64,000 bases of DNA, taken from NCBI RefSeq assembly GCF_029624125.1, contig NZ_JARSBN010000007.1, positions 62,001-126,000 on the forward strand. The letters run 5' to 3'. The DNA is from Winogradskyella marincola (lineage in GTDB: Bacteria; Bacteroidota; Bacteroidia; Flavobacteriales; Flavobacteriaceae). The notes beneath the pieces are model-generated. The model did not search any database and was not told where the DNA came from. It saw only the letters and a list, made by a program, of their open reading frames with translations. Of the stretch, positions 34,552-44,513 are shown piece after piece (position 1 is the first letter of the stretch; each line of letters starts with the position of its first letter). The translations under genes were made by a program, and so were the position numbers.

Positions 34552-36993
34552 CTATTTGTTAAGCTTTATTTTAATTTCTTTTTCGGTTGAAGTATCCCAA
34601 CTCACATTTAGGGTTAAGGTTTTATACTTTGAATTGTATGTCCCTTGAACCTTTTCTCTTCCTACTTTGATTTTTTTAGGTTCCTTCTTGATGTTATGAA
34701 TGGTTAAGGCAATCGTTTTTGATTTAGCTGAATAGTTTTTTCCTGTCTCTGCTTCAAAATTAATCTCCAACCAATTACCTTTTTGCTCTGCTTCAAACTC
34801 TAAAATTTGAAAAGCTTCATTCTCGATTGGATTAGCAGTTTTTCCATCATCAAAATATAATTCTCGCTCAGATTCTGTAACAGAATCATCGTGGTAGTAT
34901 TGTAATTGAAATGTACTATCCTCATAGTTTTCGGTAGTTTGAACCATATCAGTTAACGGAATAAATGCACCTGCTCTGACATAAACCGGAATAAAATCTT
35001 CTCTCAACTGAACGGTTTTTGTTGTACCTCCTTCGGTAATATTATCGGTTTCGATATCAAACCATTTTGAACCTTTTGGGAAGTAAATTTCTTGCTCCTT
35101 TTTGCCTGCTTCTAAAACTGGCGAGACCAGAATATCATTTCCCCATAAATAGGTTTTTGAATAATTGAATAATTCTGGATTTCTAGGTTCTTCAAACAAT
35201 AGTGGACGCATTAGCGGCTTTCCATATTTATGGTTTTCGTACACCAGATTATAGTTATATGGTAATAATCTGTATCGCATTGCGATGGCAAAACTTGCTA
35301 ATCGTTTGGCTTTTTCACTTCTATAAATTGGCTCGCTTGGTACATCTTCTTGCGCGTGAGGTCTAAAAATTGGATTGAATGCTCCATACTGCAACCAACG
35401 CACATAAAGCTCATCGTCTAAATTTGCACCTGCAAAACCACCTAAATCGCTATGCATATATGCCAAACCTTGCATTCCCATTTGAAGCGCAATTTCAGGC
35501 TGACTTTGCAATCCTCCCCAAGTTCGGTTAACATCGCCAGACCAAGGTACCATTCCGTAACGTTGACTACCAGAATAACCTGCTCGCATTAAAATAAAGG
35601 GTCTTGTATTTGGGAAATCGCGTTGATAACCTTCGTGGATTAAACGTGCCCAATCGTGACCGTAAATATTATGCACTTCGGAAGCTGAACCTGTATGATG
35701 TTGTACCCAATCTGGATGCACTTCTGGCTCTCCTAAATCTCCCCAAACACCAGCCACACCTTTGTTGGCTAAATCTTTGTAAATATCCCAAAACCATTGT
35801 TCTCCTTCTGGTTTATAAACATCTATAAGCCCTGTATTACCAAAAAAGAAATCGTACTTCGCAGGATTGCCAACAGAATCTTTGGCTAGTACATTTTTAG
35901 CAACTGCTTCATCCCATTTTTTTGATGTGGTTAACACAAATGGCTCTGTGATTGTAATCGTTTTGACGCCTTTATCATTGAGTCGTTTTACCATACCTTC
36001 AAAATCCGGGAAAGAATCTCTAAATACTTCTAGATTTCCCATCGTACCTTTAACCTCTTTTCCAAACCAGTACAAGTCTAAAATAATGGCATCTACAGGA
36101 ATTTTTTCTTCTTTGAATTTAGCTATAGTTTGTTCTACTTCTTCTTGTGAGTGATACCCAAATCGGCTTGAAAAATTACCCAATGCCCAACGTGGCAACA
36201 TTGGCTGTTTTCCTGTGAGATTTGTATAATTATTCAACATATCGTACCACGATTCTCCTACGATGATTTGATAGGTTTTACGACCAGAAACGGTTTCGTA
36301 AGTTAAGGTGTTATCGCCTTTGCTATCCAAGTCCAAACACCCAATTGGTGCATTGTCAAAGTGAATCATATATTGATTGGACGACAATACGATTGGCATT
36401 GTGAAATTCATCAACTCACTATGCGTTTCGTAACCATAATGAGCTCGGTTAAACAATGGCAAACGATGCCCTCTACGATTCATACCCAAAGCTCTTGCTC
36501 CACCTCCGTACAATACTTCGTCTTTTGATAGATTGAACTCTATTTTTTCGGTGGAATCTGCAACGATGTTGCCTTTTACCATATCCATTGGCTCGTGCTT
36601 ACTTTTGTAGTAACCACGTTTTTCGGAAGTGATGAATTTGTCTTTATAGTAATATGAGATTTGGAAAGGATTTTTTTGAATTACTACATAAAAATCTGAT
36701 GTCGTTTTCAATATGATATCTTGTCCTTTTCGAGAAATTTCAAACTTTGAAGTATTCGGTTCAGAAACCACAGTATGTGATTCTGTTTTTAAAAATTCAC
36801 CATTCGGCACAAAGGTTGTTTCTATAATGTGAGATGAAATGGGTCTTATCAAATATTTACCATCATTTGTTTCTATAGCTACTTGTGCTCCATTATGAAT
36901 ATTTTCAGATGTAACGAAGAAGCGCTCTACATTTTGTGCAGCTACTGAAACCGTTATGAAGAAAATTGATATGTATAGGATGATGTGTTTCAT
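34552..36993 (-). CDS. GH31 alpha-glucosidase
   Basis: An 813-residue exported GH31 enzyme (signal LYISIFFITVSVAAQ, no lipobox). The order is an N-terminal beta-sandwich (about 20-250), the catalytic barrel (about 255-600) and C-terminal beta domains with RPLLFEEPRNPELF and an RAGAFIPL block. The nucleophile lies in GVWGDLGEPEVH and the acid/base Asp in VPWSGDVNRTWGG, followed by DLGGFAG and the RPHAQED motif. Such enzymes release glucose from alpha-1,4 and often alpha-1,6 linked oligosaccharides, so it could cut the branch points left by the GH13 enzymes. It lies mid-operon with a 47-base gap to the esterase-like gene. Confidence 0.93.
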   Translation of the reverse strand: MKHIILYISIFFITVSVAAQNVERFFVTSENIHNGAQVAIETNDGKYLIRPISSHIIETTFVPNGEFLKTESHTVVSEPNTSKFEISRKGQDIILKTTSDFYVVIQKNPFQISYYYKDKFITSEKRGYYKSKHEPMDMVKGNIVADSTEKIEFNLSKDEVLYGGGARALGMNRRGHRLPLFNRAHYGYETHSELMNFTMPIVLSSNQYMIHFDNAPIGCLDLDSKGDNTLTYETVSGRKTYQIIVGESWYDMLNNYTNLTGKQPMLPRWALGNFSSRFGYHSQEEVEQTIAKFKEEKIPVDAIILDLYWFGKEVKGTMGNLEVFRDSFPDFEGMVKRLNDKGVKTITITEPFVLTTSKKWDEAVAKNVLAKDSVGNPAKYDFFFGNTGLIDVYKPEGEQWFWDIYKDLANKGVAGVWGDLGEPEVHPDWVQHHTGSASEVHNIYGHDWARLIHEGYQRDFPNTRPFILMRAGYSGSQRYGMVPWSGDVNRTWGGLQSQPEIALQMGMQGLAYMHSDLGGFAGANLDDELYVRWLQYGAFNPIFRPHAQEDVPSEPIYRSEKAKRLASFAIAMRYRLLPYNYNLVYENHKYGKPLMRPLLFEEPRNPELFNYSKTYLWGNDILVSPVLEAGKKEQEIYFPKGSKWFDIETDNITEGGTTKTVQLREDFIPVYVRAGAFIPLTDMVQTTENYEDSTFQLQYYHDDSVTESERELYFDDGKTANPIENEAFQILEFEAEQKGNWLEINFEAETGKNYSAKSKTIALTIHNIKKEPKKIKVGREKVQGTYNSKYKTLTLNVSWDTSTEKEIKIKLNK

Positions 36994-37006
36994 ATAATTT
37001 AATAAG

Positions 37007-37027
37007 ATCCTGAAACGAGTTCAGGAT
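37007..37027. repeat. Small perfect stem-loop, dispersed-repeat-like
   Basis: ATCCTGAA (37007-37014), loop ACGAG, then TTCAGGAT (37020-37027). It lies between the esterase-like and GH31 genes. The string resembles short intergenic repeats I have seen in other flavobacterial genomes, but this is from memory only. Confidence 0.45.
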
Positions 37028-37040
37028 GACAATAATGGAT

Positions 37041-38024
37041 TTAGTTACCTAACAAAAAAGTTAACGGTTGGTCTAACCTTGCATTCCAAGAATTTTCAGA
37101 ATGGTCTGTACCTTCAAAAAACAAGTTCTTGGCGTTGTCTTCTGTGTATCCTTTTTGTTTTAAAATAGCGTCAACTCTTGGTGCATATTGTGGATAATGT
37201 TTGTCTAAAGTTTTGTTACCGTAATCGAAATACAATTTGTGTTGTCCTGCTTGTGGCAGATTATCCTCCATATATTTAAATATAGCATCTGGTATAGGAT
37301 TATCTTCTCTTGGTGCAGCACCAATCCAATGCGTAGACAAACAAGCAGCTCCTCCAAATACTTCAGGATATTCACTAATAGCATACATAGACATTAATCC
37401 TCCCATACTAGAACCCATTACAAAAGTGTGTTCTTGGTCTGTATACACAGAATACGTGCTATCTATTACAGGTTTTAATTCTTCAACAATAAACTTTAAA
37501 TAATTATTGCCATAAAATTTAGTATCCTTATCAGCATTTACAGCTTCTTCTAATAAGCTTTCACGAGTTTCTTCATCTAAATAAGAATCGAACGCCTTTT
37601 GAGGAAATAAATCTTGCCATCGGATTTTAGGAATATTATAGATACCAACTACAATAAAATTCTCAACTCTATCATCTTCTCTTAATTGTGTTGCCCACTC
37701 ATCAATTTTCCATTCTTGCTTGTTCCAAGTTGTGGTACTATCAAACAACATTTGGCCATCGTGCATATATAAGACATTGTATTTTTTGTCTTCGGAATAG
37801 TCCTTTGGCAACCAAACATCAACTGGTCTTGGTTTAATGTATTCTGATGGAAAATCTTCTACTCGCAACAATTGTCCTGAAGCTAGTTTGGCATCTTCAA
37901 CTGTTTTAAATTCAATTGTTGACCTTTCAACTATTTTGGATTCCGAAGTTTTTTGTTTTGTGTTAACGGTTTTACAGGAAAACACCATTAGACATAAACA
38001 AAAAAAGGCAGTTAGATGTTTCAT
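37041..38024 (-). CDS. Esterase-like alpha/beta-hydrolase lipoprotein (CE1/enterochelin esterase type)
   Basis: A 327-residue lipoprotein (signal CLCLMVFSC) with the alpha/beta-hydrolase fold of the esterase D/CE1/enterochelin esterase group. The nucleophile elbow is VMGSSMGGLMS, the start of the fold reads VDVWLPKDYSEDKKYNVLYMHDGQMLF, here split as VDVWLPKDYS and YNVLYMHDGQ, and the catalytic His is in EGTDHSENSWN. The acid residue is probably the Asp/Glu near YFDYGNKTLD. Its presence inside an alpha-glucan operon is unusual: it may remove acyl groups from substituted glucans or act on another ester. The gap to the GH13 gene upstream is 2 bases, so co-expression is near certain. Confidence 0.85.
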   Translation of the reverse strand: MKHLTAFFCLCLMVFSCKTVNTKQKTSESKIVERSTIEFKTVEDAKLASGQLLRVEDFPSEYIKPRPVDVWLPKDYSEDKKYNVLYMHDGQMLFDSTTTWNKQEWKIDEWATQLREDDRVENFIVVGIYNIPKIRWQDLFPQKAFDSYLDEETRESLLEEAVNADKDTKFYGNNYLKFIVEELKPVIDSTYSVYTDQEHTFVMGSSMGGLMSMYAISEYPEVFGGAACLSTHWIGAAPREDNPIPDAIFKYMEDNLPQAGQHKLYFDYGNKTLDKHYPQYAPRVDAILKQKGYTEDNAKNLFFEGTDHSENSWNARLDQPLTFLLGN

Positions 38025-38026
38025 AA

Positions 38027-39970
38027 TTACAATTTCGTGGTATAGATATAACTTCCTTTCTCATTAAGTTTAATACTATCATCCCAAGTTAAAGTCTCTC
38101 CTGTAATGATATTTTTTAAGGTTTTACCTTTCAATCCCATTTCTTCGTGATACTTTAAATCGATTTCAATTGGTTCATCGTTTTTATTCATAATATGAAC
38201 CACTGTCTCGTCTCCGTTGGAACGGTATAAAAAGTAAGTGCCTTGAAAAGGTGCAAAATGCTTTGTCTTGCCTTTGTGAATAGCTTCGCTCGTTTTTCTG
38301 TAATTTAAAACGGTCTTTAAAAAGGATTGCATTTCTTTTTGGTCTGATGTCAACCCTTCACCTGTAAATGCATTTACAGTGTCGCCTTGCCAACCTCCTG
38401 GGAAATCTGTACGGATTAATCCGTGGTCTCCAGGCTTATCAAAATCATCCATTAAGATTTCTGTTCCGTAGTAGATTTGTGGAATTCTCGGCAACATCAA
38501 CAGGTAACTTAATGCCATTTTGGTATTTGTTGCATCACCCTTTAGTTGCGTGAAGATTCGGCTCATATCGTGATTATCTGGAAATGCCATAATCTTTTCT
38601 GGTGCTGTATATGCAAAGTCATTTGCTAGAGCTTCATAAATCTTAACCAAACCACTATTCCAAGCTTCGCCCTCGTTTAAAGACTCTACTAATTTAGCTT
38701 GCATTGCAAAATCCATTGACGATGTTAAGTTAGAATCATAACCATCTGTATTTTGATGTCCTTCTTGCCAATATGCAATTAGCAACGGATTTAAACTCCA
38801 CTCTTCACCAACGATGCTGAAGTTTGGATACTCAGTCATAATAGCTCCTGCCCAATCACTCATAAAATCCTTGTCTGGATATGGATACGTATCTTGTCTA
38901 ATACCATCTAAACCTAAAACTTCTACCCACCAAATACTATTTTGAATAATGTACTTGGCCATAAATGGATTTTTCTGATTTAAATCTGGCATACTTGGCA
39001 CAAACCAGCCTTTTGACATGCCTTCGTAATCGGCTTCGGAAGCATAAGGGTCTTGATTTGTGGTACGTCTATGGTTAGACATTTTAGTGGTTTTCCAATC
39101 CCAATTATCCTTGTTTTGCTCGTAATGCTCTTGGTAATTTACCCAATCTTTGAATGGTAAATCCTTCATCCACCAATGTTCTAATCCACAGTGGTTAGCC
39201 ACTTGGTCCATAATAAGTTTCATATCTCTATTATGAAGTTGGTTGGCTAAATTTTTGTATTCGTTTAAAGTTCCGAAACGAGGGTCTACCTTATAAAAAT
39301 CGGTCATTGCGTAGCCGTGATAAGAACCACTTGACATATCGTTGATTAAAACTGGGCAAGGCCAAACGGCAGTGAAGCCCATTTCATCAATATAATCTAA
39401 ATGCTCAGTAATGCCCTGAATGTCGCCTCCGTGACGCTTATATCCATCAGTTCTATCGATGCCTTGTTGAAGTAAACCTTCAACCTCATCGTTATCTGGA
39501 TTGGCATTTGCAAAACGGTCTGGTGTGATGAGATAAATAGCATCAGAACTGTTGAAACCTATATAATCTTCAGCAGATTTTTCTCTGGCTTTTAACTCGT
39601 AGGTTTGCACTAATCCAATAGAGTCGTTTTCTCTAAAAATAATATTGAATTTATTAGGTTTTGCTCCTTCTGCAATTTCTAAATCTAAAAATAGATAGTT
39701 TGGGCTCTCTGCTTTGTGAAATTTGACCAGAGAAACATCACCAGAATCAACTTCTGGAATAAACTTCCCTATATCTGGATGTTTAACCAAAAGTTGAAGT
39801 GATTTGTTTTTAAAGCCTGTCCACCAAAATGGCGGTTCAATCTTTTCAACATCATTAAATTCAGGTAATGGTTTATCTTCAGTTTCAGTCGTAGTAGAAT
39901 CTGCCTTTTCTTTACAAGACCACATTAAAACGATTGAAAAAAGTGTTATAACTAATGATAGTTTCTTCAT
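38027..39970 (-). CDS. GH13 neopullulanase/cyclomaltodextrinase-like lipoprotein (SusA-like)
   Basis: A 647-residue lipoprotein (signal LFSIVLMWSC). An N-terminal immunoglobulin-like domain (about 35-125) of the cyclomaltodextrinase type precedes the GH13 barrel. Regions: I MDQVANHCGLEHWW, II GLDGIRQDTYPYPDKDF (nucleophile), III FSIVGEEWSLNP (acid/base) and IV MAFPDNHDMSRIF. This set, with Cys after the first region and the N-domain, fits neopullulanase or SusA-like enzymes that cut maltodextrins and pullulan in the periplasm. It is the first of four lipoprotein GH13 enzymes in the leftward arm and follows the cytoplasmic GH65 gene by 36 bases. Confidence 0.9.
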   Translation of the reverse strand: MKKLSLVITLFSIVLMWSCKEKADSTTTETEDKPLPEFNDVEKIEPPFWWTGFKNKSLQLLVKHPDIGKFIPEVDSGDVSLVKFHKAESPNYLFLDLEIAEGAKPNKFNIIFRENDSIGLVQTYELKAREKSAEDYIGFNSSDAIYLITPDRFANANPDNDEVEGLLQQGIDRTDGYKRHGGDIQGITEHLDYIDEMGFTAVWPCPVLINDMSSGSYHGYAMTDFYKVDPRFGTLNEYKNLANQLHNRDMKLIMDQVANHCGLEHWWMKDLPFKDWVNYQEHYEQNKDNWDWKTTKMSNHRRTTNQDPYASEADYEGMSKGWFVPSMPDLNQKNPFMAKYIIQNSIWWVEVLGLDGIRQDTYPYPDKDFMSDWAGAIMTEYPNFSIVGEEWSLNPLLIAYWQEGHQNTDGYDSNLTSSMDFAMQAKLVESLNEGEAWNSGLVKIYEALANDFAYTAPEKIMAFPDNHDMSRIFTQLKGDATNTKMALSYLLMLPRIPQIYYGTEILMDDFDKPGDHGLIRTDFPGGWQGDTVNAFTGEGLTSDQKEMQSFLKTVLNYRKTSEAIHKGKTKHFAPFQGTYFLYRSNGDETVVHIMNKNDEPIEIDLKYHEEMGLKGKTLKNIITGETLTWDDSIKLNEKGSYIYTTKL

Positions 39971-40006
39971 AAGAATAAGTTTAATGTTCTTGTAAAACTT
40001 AACAGC

Positions 40007-42313
40007 TTAAACTGTTACTAAGTTATTTGGTGAAATAGTTACGTTTTCACCATTTACTACTATTTGTAAATCTTGGTCTCCATCAACTTCAAAATGTGTT
40101 TTACCTTGATTAACGATAACCTTTAAGATTTGATTTCTAAAATTTACTTTGAATGAATAACCTTCCCATTGCTCAGGAATACGAGGCTCAAAAGTTAGCA
40201 TATTGTCCTTAACACGCATACCACCAAAACCTTCTACAATACTCATCCACGTACCAGCCATTGATGTGATGTGAAGTCCTTCGTGAACTTCGTGGTTATA
40301 GTCATCTAAGTCTAAACGTGATGTTCTTAAGTAGAACGTGTATGCTTGCTCCATTCGGTCTAACTTCGCTGCTTGTATACTGTGCACACAAGGGGACAAC
40401 GAACTTTCGTGAACCGTAAATGGCTCATAAAAATCGAAATGACGTTCTAATTCTTCAGTTGAAAAATGGTCTTCAAAGAAATAGAATCCTTGTAATGTAT
40501 CTGCTTGCTTAATGTATGGCGAACGTAAAATTCTGTCCCAAGACCACTTTTGGTTAATTGGTCGTTGTGATTTGTCTAAATCTGCCACAGTGATTAATTC
40601 CTTATCCAAGAAACCGTCTTGCTGCAAGAATACATTGTGTTCTTCAGAATGTGGGAAGTACATATTATTTGCCACTTCTAACCATTCTTTAACTTCAGCT
40701 TTAGAGAGTTTAGCCTTATTCATAACACGCGTGTAATCTGTATTATAATCGGCTTCAACCTTATCTATACATTCTGCAGCATACTTAATACACCACTGCG
40801 CAATGTAGTTGGTGTACCAGTTATTATTAATATTATTTTCGTACTCGTTTGGACCAGTTACACCAAGGATTACATATTTATTTCTGTATGTTGAAAACGT
40901 AGCACGTTGGTGCCAAAATCTTGCAATTCCAATCAATACTTCAAGTCCCATTTCTGGCACATAACTAAAGTCGCCTGTATAACGGAAATAGTTGTAAATA
41001 GCGAATGCTATAGCACCATTTCTGTGGATTTCTTCAAAGGTAATTTCCCACTCGTTATGGCATTCTTCACCATTCATTGTTACCATTGGATATAAAGCTG
41101 CGCCATTTTTGAAGCCTAACTTTTCGGCATTTTCAATAGCTTTTTCTAAGTGCTTATATCTGTAGGTTAACAACATTCTAGCAACGCTTTGGTCTTTGGT
41201 TGCCATATAAAATGGAATACAATACGCTTCAGTATCCCAATACGTACTTCCACCATATTTTTCACCTGTAAACCCTTTTGGCCCTATGTTTAATTGTGGG
41301 TCAGTTCCTAAATAGGTTTGATTCAAATGAAAGATATTAAATCGAATACCTTGTTGCGCTTTTAAGTCACCATCAATGGTAATATCTGCCATATCCCAAA
41401 TCTTAGCCCAAGCTTCTTTTTGAGATTCTAACAAGTTTGAAAAACCAGCATTTACAGCTGTATCTAAAACTGAACTTGCTGCGTTGATTAATTGGTCTTT
41501 ATCGTGATTTCTATCTACTGTGTAACCACCAAATTTATGAATAGCAACAGTTTCACCTTGCTTTGCATCTTGTGCATAGGTAAATGCTATTTTGTTTGAC
41601 GTTTTATCAACCTCTGCATTTGATTCAACTGAAGTTCCATTAAGAAAAATACGAGATTCCATAAATGTACAGGTATGGAATTCGGTCTTCATCGTTTTGG
41701 CTTTGATGAATGCCTTTTCACCATCTTGAACCACATCTTGCGTATCCCAAAACTGGTCGTCCCAGTTGGTATCTTCATTTGTAATTCCACTATCTAAATA
41801 CGACTGAAAGGTTACCTTAATATCAGAATTTAGTGGCTTTACTTCATAATTTATAGCACCTACTTCATCCTCAGTAAGACTTAGAAAACGTTTTACATTG
41901 ACTTCAACCTCTACATCATTTTGAAGTGTTACCGTAAAACTTCTAAACAGCCAACCTTCTTTCATATTAAGCTCGCGTTTAAAGTTTTCAACCTTTTTAC
42001 ACGTATACAGGTCTAAGGTTTCGTCATTAATCATAACGTTGATACCAATCCAGCTTGGTGCGTTTAACACCTTAGCAAAATACTCTGGATAACCGTTTTT
42101 CCACCAACCTACTCTAGTTTTATCTGGATAGTAAACACCTGCAATGTAACTCCCTTGAAACGTAGGTCCGGAATACCTCTCTTCAAAATTGGCACGTTGT
42201 CCCATTGCACCATTTCCTAAGCTAAAGATACTTTCTGAAGCTTTAACTTTGTTTGGGTCGAATCCTTCTTCGATGATTGACCAAGCGTTAGGTATGATAT
42301 AATCTAAGTTCAT
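40007..42313 (-). CDS. GH65 maltose phosphorylase
   Basis: A 768-residue cytoplasmic GH65 enzyme with no signal peptide. It should split maltose with inorganic phosphate into glucose and beta-glucose-1-phosphate. An N-terminal beta-sandwich (about 1-270) is followed by the (alpha/alpha)6 barrel. Recognisable blocks are GEKYGGSTYWDTEAYCIPFY (about 345-364), NGEECHNEWEITFEEIHRNG, GVTGPNEYENNINNNWYTNY (catalytic Glu in NEYE, about 487) and the phosphate-binding HESSLSPCVHS. Kojibiose or trehalose phosphorylase is possible in principle, but the maltodextrin context and the adjacent pgmB favour maltose. It lies 37 bases after pgmB in the leftward operon. Confidence 0.9.
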   Translation of the reverse strand: MNLDYIIPNAWSIIEEGFDPNKVKASESIFSLGNGAMGQRANFEERYSGPTFQGSYIAGVYYPDKTRVGWWKNGYPEYFAKVLNAPSWIGINVMINDETLDLYTCKKVENFKRELNMKEGWLFRSFTVTLQNDVEVEVNVKRFLSLTEDEVGAINYEVKPLNSDIKVTFQSYLDSGITNEDTNWDDQFWDTQDVVQDGEKAFIKAKTMKTEFHTCTFMESRIFLNGTSVESNAEVDKTSNKIAFTYAQDAKQGETVAIHKFGGYTVDRNHDKDQLINAASSVLDTAVNAGFSNLLESQKEAWAKIWDMADITIDGDLKAQQGIRFNIFHLNQTYLGTDPQLNIGPKGFTGEKYGGSTYWDTEAYCIPFYMATKDQSVARMLLTYRYKHLEKAIENAEKLGFKNGAALYPMVTMNGEECHNEWEITFEEIHRNGAIAFAIYNYFRYTGDFSYVPEMGLEVLIGIARFWHQRATFSTYRNKYVILGVTGPNEYENNINNNWYTNYIAQWCIKYAAECIDKVEADYNTDYTRVMNKAKLSKAEVKEWLEVANNMYFPHSEEHNVFLQQDGFLDKELITVADLDKSQRPINQKWSWDRILRSPYIKQADTLQGFYFFEDHFSTEELERHFDFYEPFTVHESSLSPCVHSIQAAKLDRMEQAYTFYLRTSRLDLDDYNHEVHEGLHITSMAGTWMSIVEGFGGMRVKDNMLTFEPRIPEQWEGYSFKVNFRNQILKVIVNQGKTHFEVDGDQDLQIVVNGENVTISPNNLVTV

Positions 42314-42350
42314 TTATTTCCTTTTTTAGCCAAGAACAAAGGCTTATTTT

Positions 42351-43007
42351 TTATTCGTTTATAAGTTTTTCTATAAATTCTTCAGAAATTTCTGTGAAAT
42401 TGTTGAAGACATATTTGGCGTGACCCAACACATCCTTGCTACCAATACCTATAGATATCATATTGGCAACATTAGCAGCTTCTACACCAGCAACTGAATC
42501 TTCAAAAACAATGCAGTTTTCTGGCGCTACATTTAACAGTTTTGCAGCTATTAAAAACACTTCTGGGTCTGGCTTTGCTTTGGTAACATCGTTACCATCT
42601 ACAATAGCATTGAATTGTTCTTTTAAATTAACACGCTCTAAAATGGTTCTGGCGTTTTTACTTGCCGAACCCAAAGATATAGGTTGATTATTTTCACTTA
42701 AAAAGTTGAGTACTTTTGGTACATCTGGAAGAATTTCGGATTCGTCCATTTTAGCAATATGGCTTAAGTAATCTTCATTTTTCTTAGCCATTTGCGCGTT
42801 AAAATCTTTTTCTGAAAGGGTTTTATTTCCCCAAGCTAAAATCTTTTCAAGCGATTTTACTCGGCTTACACCTTTTAGTTGTTCGTTTTCTTCTTCGGTA
42901 AAGTCTATACCTAAATCGTTGGCTAGTTTTTTCCACGCCAAGAAGTGGTATTTTGCGGTATCTACAATGACACCATCTAAATCGAATATGAAGCCTTTAG
43001 TTTTCAT
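42351..43007 (-). CDS. pgmB: Beta-phosphoglucomutase
   Basis: A 218-residue HAD-superfamily enzyme. The nucleophile motif is FDLDGVIVDTAKYHFLAWK, with Asp 9 and Asp 11 and the HxxAW cap region typical of beta-phosphoglucomutase. The later motifs are LGSASKNA (Ser), KAKPDPEVF (Lys) and VFEDSVAGVEAA (acid pair). It converts the beta-glucose-1-phosphate made by the adjacent GH65 phosphorylase to glucose-6-phosphate, so the two genes form a metabolic pair in the cytoplasm. It follows the MFS transporter gene by 4 bases. No unusual substitutions are seen. Confidence 0.93.
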   Translation of the reverse strand: MKTKGFIFDLDGVIVDTAKYHFLAWKKLANDLGIDFTEEENEQLKGVSRVKSLEKILAWGNKTLSEKDFNAQMAKKNEDYLSHIAKMDESEILPDVPKVLNFLSENNQPISLGSASKNARTILERVNLKEQFNAIVDGNDVTKAKPDPEVFLIAAKLLNVAPENCIVFEDSVAGVEAANVANMISIGIGSKDVLGHAKYVFNNFTEISEEFIEKLINE

Positions 43008-43011
43008 TTAT

Positions 43012-44382
43012 TTAGTTTTCTGATTGATAAGAAATAGCACTTCTATTAGTTATAAGAAGATTACAAAGTCCCGCAATAACTAAACTAAGTCCAGCTACAG
43101 TCATTGCGTTAATAGCTTGCTCACCTAATAATCCTGACACAAAGTTGATTCCACCAAGTGCCGCAATAATTTGTGGGATTACAATGAACATATTAAATAT
43201 TCCCATAAACATACCCATTCGTTTTGGATCCACTGAACTTGATAGCATTGCATAAGGCATTGAAAGAATACTTCCCCAAGCCAAACCTATGAGCAAAAAG
43301 CAGTATTTTAAACTCTCTGGCGAAGCGTAATTCATAAATAAGAATCCTGCTCCTCCCAAAAAGAGTGAAAACATATGCACATACTTTCTGTTAATGCGTC
43401 GTTTTGAAGTATACAACACCAATAACAACGCAAAAGCCATAGATGACAGTCCATAAACTCCCATTGCTGAACCCACAAGATTAGATGATTTTTGAAATGC
43501 AGTATTTGCTATATCGTAAGCTTCCTTATCTGCAGGTACACTCATATCGAAATTAGCTTCTACAGGTGCAGGCGTTTCAAATACGTGTTCTGTTAGTGCA
43601 GGATTTGCCAAACTCCACATTGTAAAAAAGGCAAACCAGCTAAAAAACTGGATAACACCTAATTTCTTCATCGTAATTGGCATATTACCTACATTATTGA
43701 TAATATCTGAAACAAAACTGTTCTTCTCTTTTTTCTCTCTTTCAAAAGCCTCCATATCCTCTGGCGGATATTCTGTTGTGGTAAATACTGTGTAAAGAAT
43801 ACTTAGCAAGAAGACAAAAGCACCAATAGCAAATGCTACTTTAACAGAATCTGGAACAACTCCCAAATCTGCTGAATCACTTACACCCATCTTAGATACC
43901 AGCCAAGGTAAATTACTCGCTACCCAAGTACCAATACCAATAATTAAGGTTTGCACTACGAACCCGTAGGTTCTTTGCGACTCGTGCAACTTGTCTGCAA
44001 CTAAGGCTCTGAATGGCTCCATAGATACATTGATAGAAGCATCAAGAATCCACAAAAACCCTGCAGCAACCCACAAGGCAGGCGAATAAGGCACAAAGAA
44101 TAGGGCTATAGAACTTAAAATGGCTCCAATAAGAAAGTAAGGTCTACGACGACCAAAACGAGAGTGCCAGGTTCTATCACTCATATAACCAATAATAGGC
44201 TGTACAAGTAAGCCTGTTAAAGGTGCAGCAATCCACAATAGTGGAATCTCATCTTTACCTGCGCCTAGCGTTTGAAAGATACGTGACATAAAGCCACCTT
44301 GTAAAGCAAAACCAAATTGAATTCCTAGGAATCCGAAACTCATATTCCAGATTTCCCAAAAACCGAGAATGCGCTTTTTCAT
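43012..44382 (-). CDS. MFS (SLC45-like) maltose/sugar transporter
   Basis: A 456-residue inner-membrane protein with about 12 helices, of the SLC45/glycoside-pentoside-hexuronide-like branch of the major facilitator superfamily. The loop motif GYMSDRTWHSRFGRRRPYFL (about 65-84) between helices 2 and 3 is typical, as is WAAPLTGLLVQPIIG-type text before it (IAAPLTGLLVQPIIG). An extended periplasmic loop (about 245-290) contains polar residues. Its position between a LacI regulator and pgmB/GH65 strongly suggests maltose or short maltodextrin import. The 131-base gap from the LacI gene may hold its own promoter and contains a 17-base string that also occurs ahead of susC. Confidence 0.88.
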   Translation of the reverse strand: MKKRILGFWEIWNMSFGFLGIQFGFALQGGFMSRIFQTLGAGKDEIPLLWIAAPLTGLLVQPIIGYMSDRTWHSRFGRRRPYFLIGAILSSIALFFVPYSPALWVAAGFLWILDASINVSMEPFRALVADKLHESQRTYGFVVQTLIIGIGTWVASNLPWLVSKMGVSDSADLGVVPDSVKVAFAIGAFVFLLSILYTVFTTTEYPPEDMEAFEREKKEKNSFVSDIINNVGNMPITMKKLGVIQFFSWFAFFTMWSLANPALTEHVFETPAPVEANFDMSVPADKEAYDIANTAFQKSSNLVGSAMGVYGLSSMAFALLLVLYTSKRRINRKYVHMFSLFLGGAGFLFMNYASPESLKYCFLLIGLAWGSILSMPYAMLSSSVDPKRMGMFMGIFNMFIVIPQIIAALGGINFVSGLLGEQAINAMTVAGLSLVIAGLCNLLITNRSAISYQSEN

Positions 44383-44441
44383 TAAATAGTATGTTTAATA
44401 TTAATACTATTCTGATAAGCAGTGCTCATCAAAACTTATGT

Positions 44442-44458
44442 AAGAAGTGAAAATATAA
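44442..44458. promoter_or_regulatory. 17-base motif shared with the susC leader
   Basis: AAGAAGTGAAAATATAA occurs here, about 60 bases upstream of the MFS transporter start, and again at 45782-45798 upstream of susC, in the same plus-strand orientation. Its role is unknown; a shared regulator site is one possibility. Confidence 0.4.
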
Positions 44459-44513
44459 GTCTTGATTTCGGGTGTAAAGATATAAAAGATTTTAGAACAC
44501 CAATGTTAAATTA

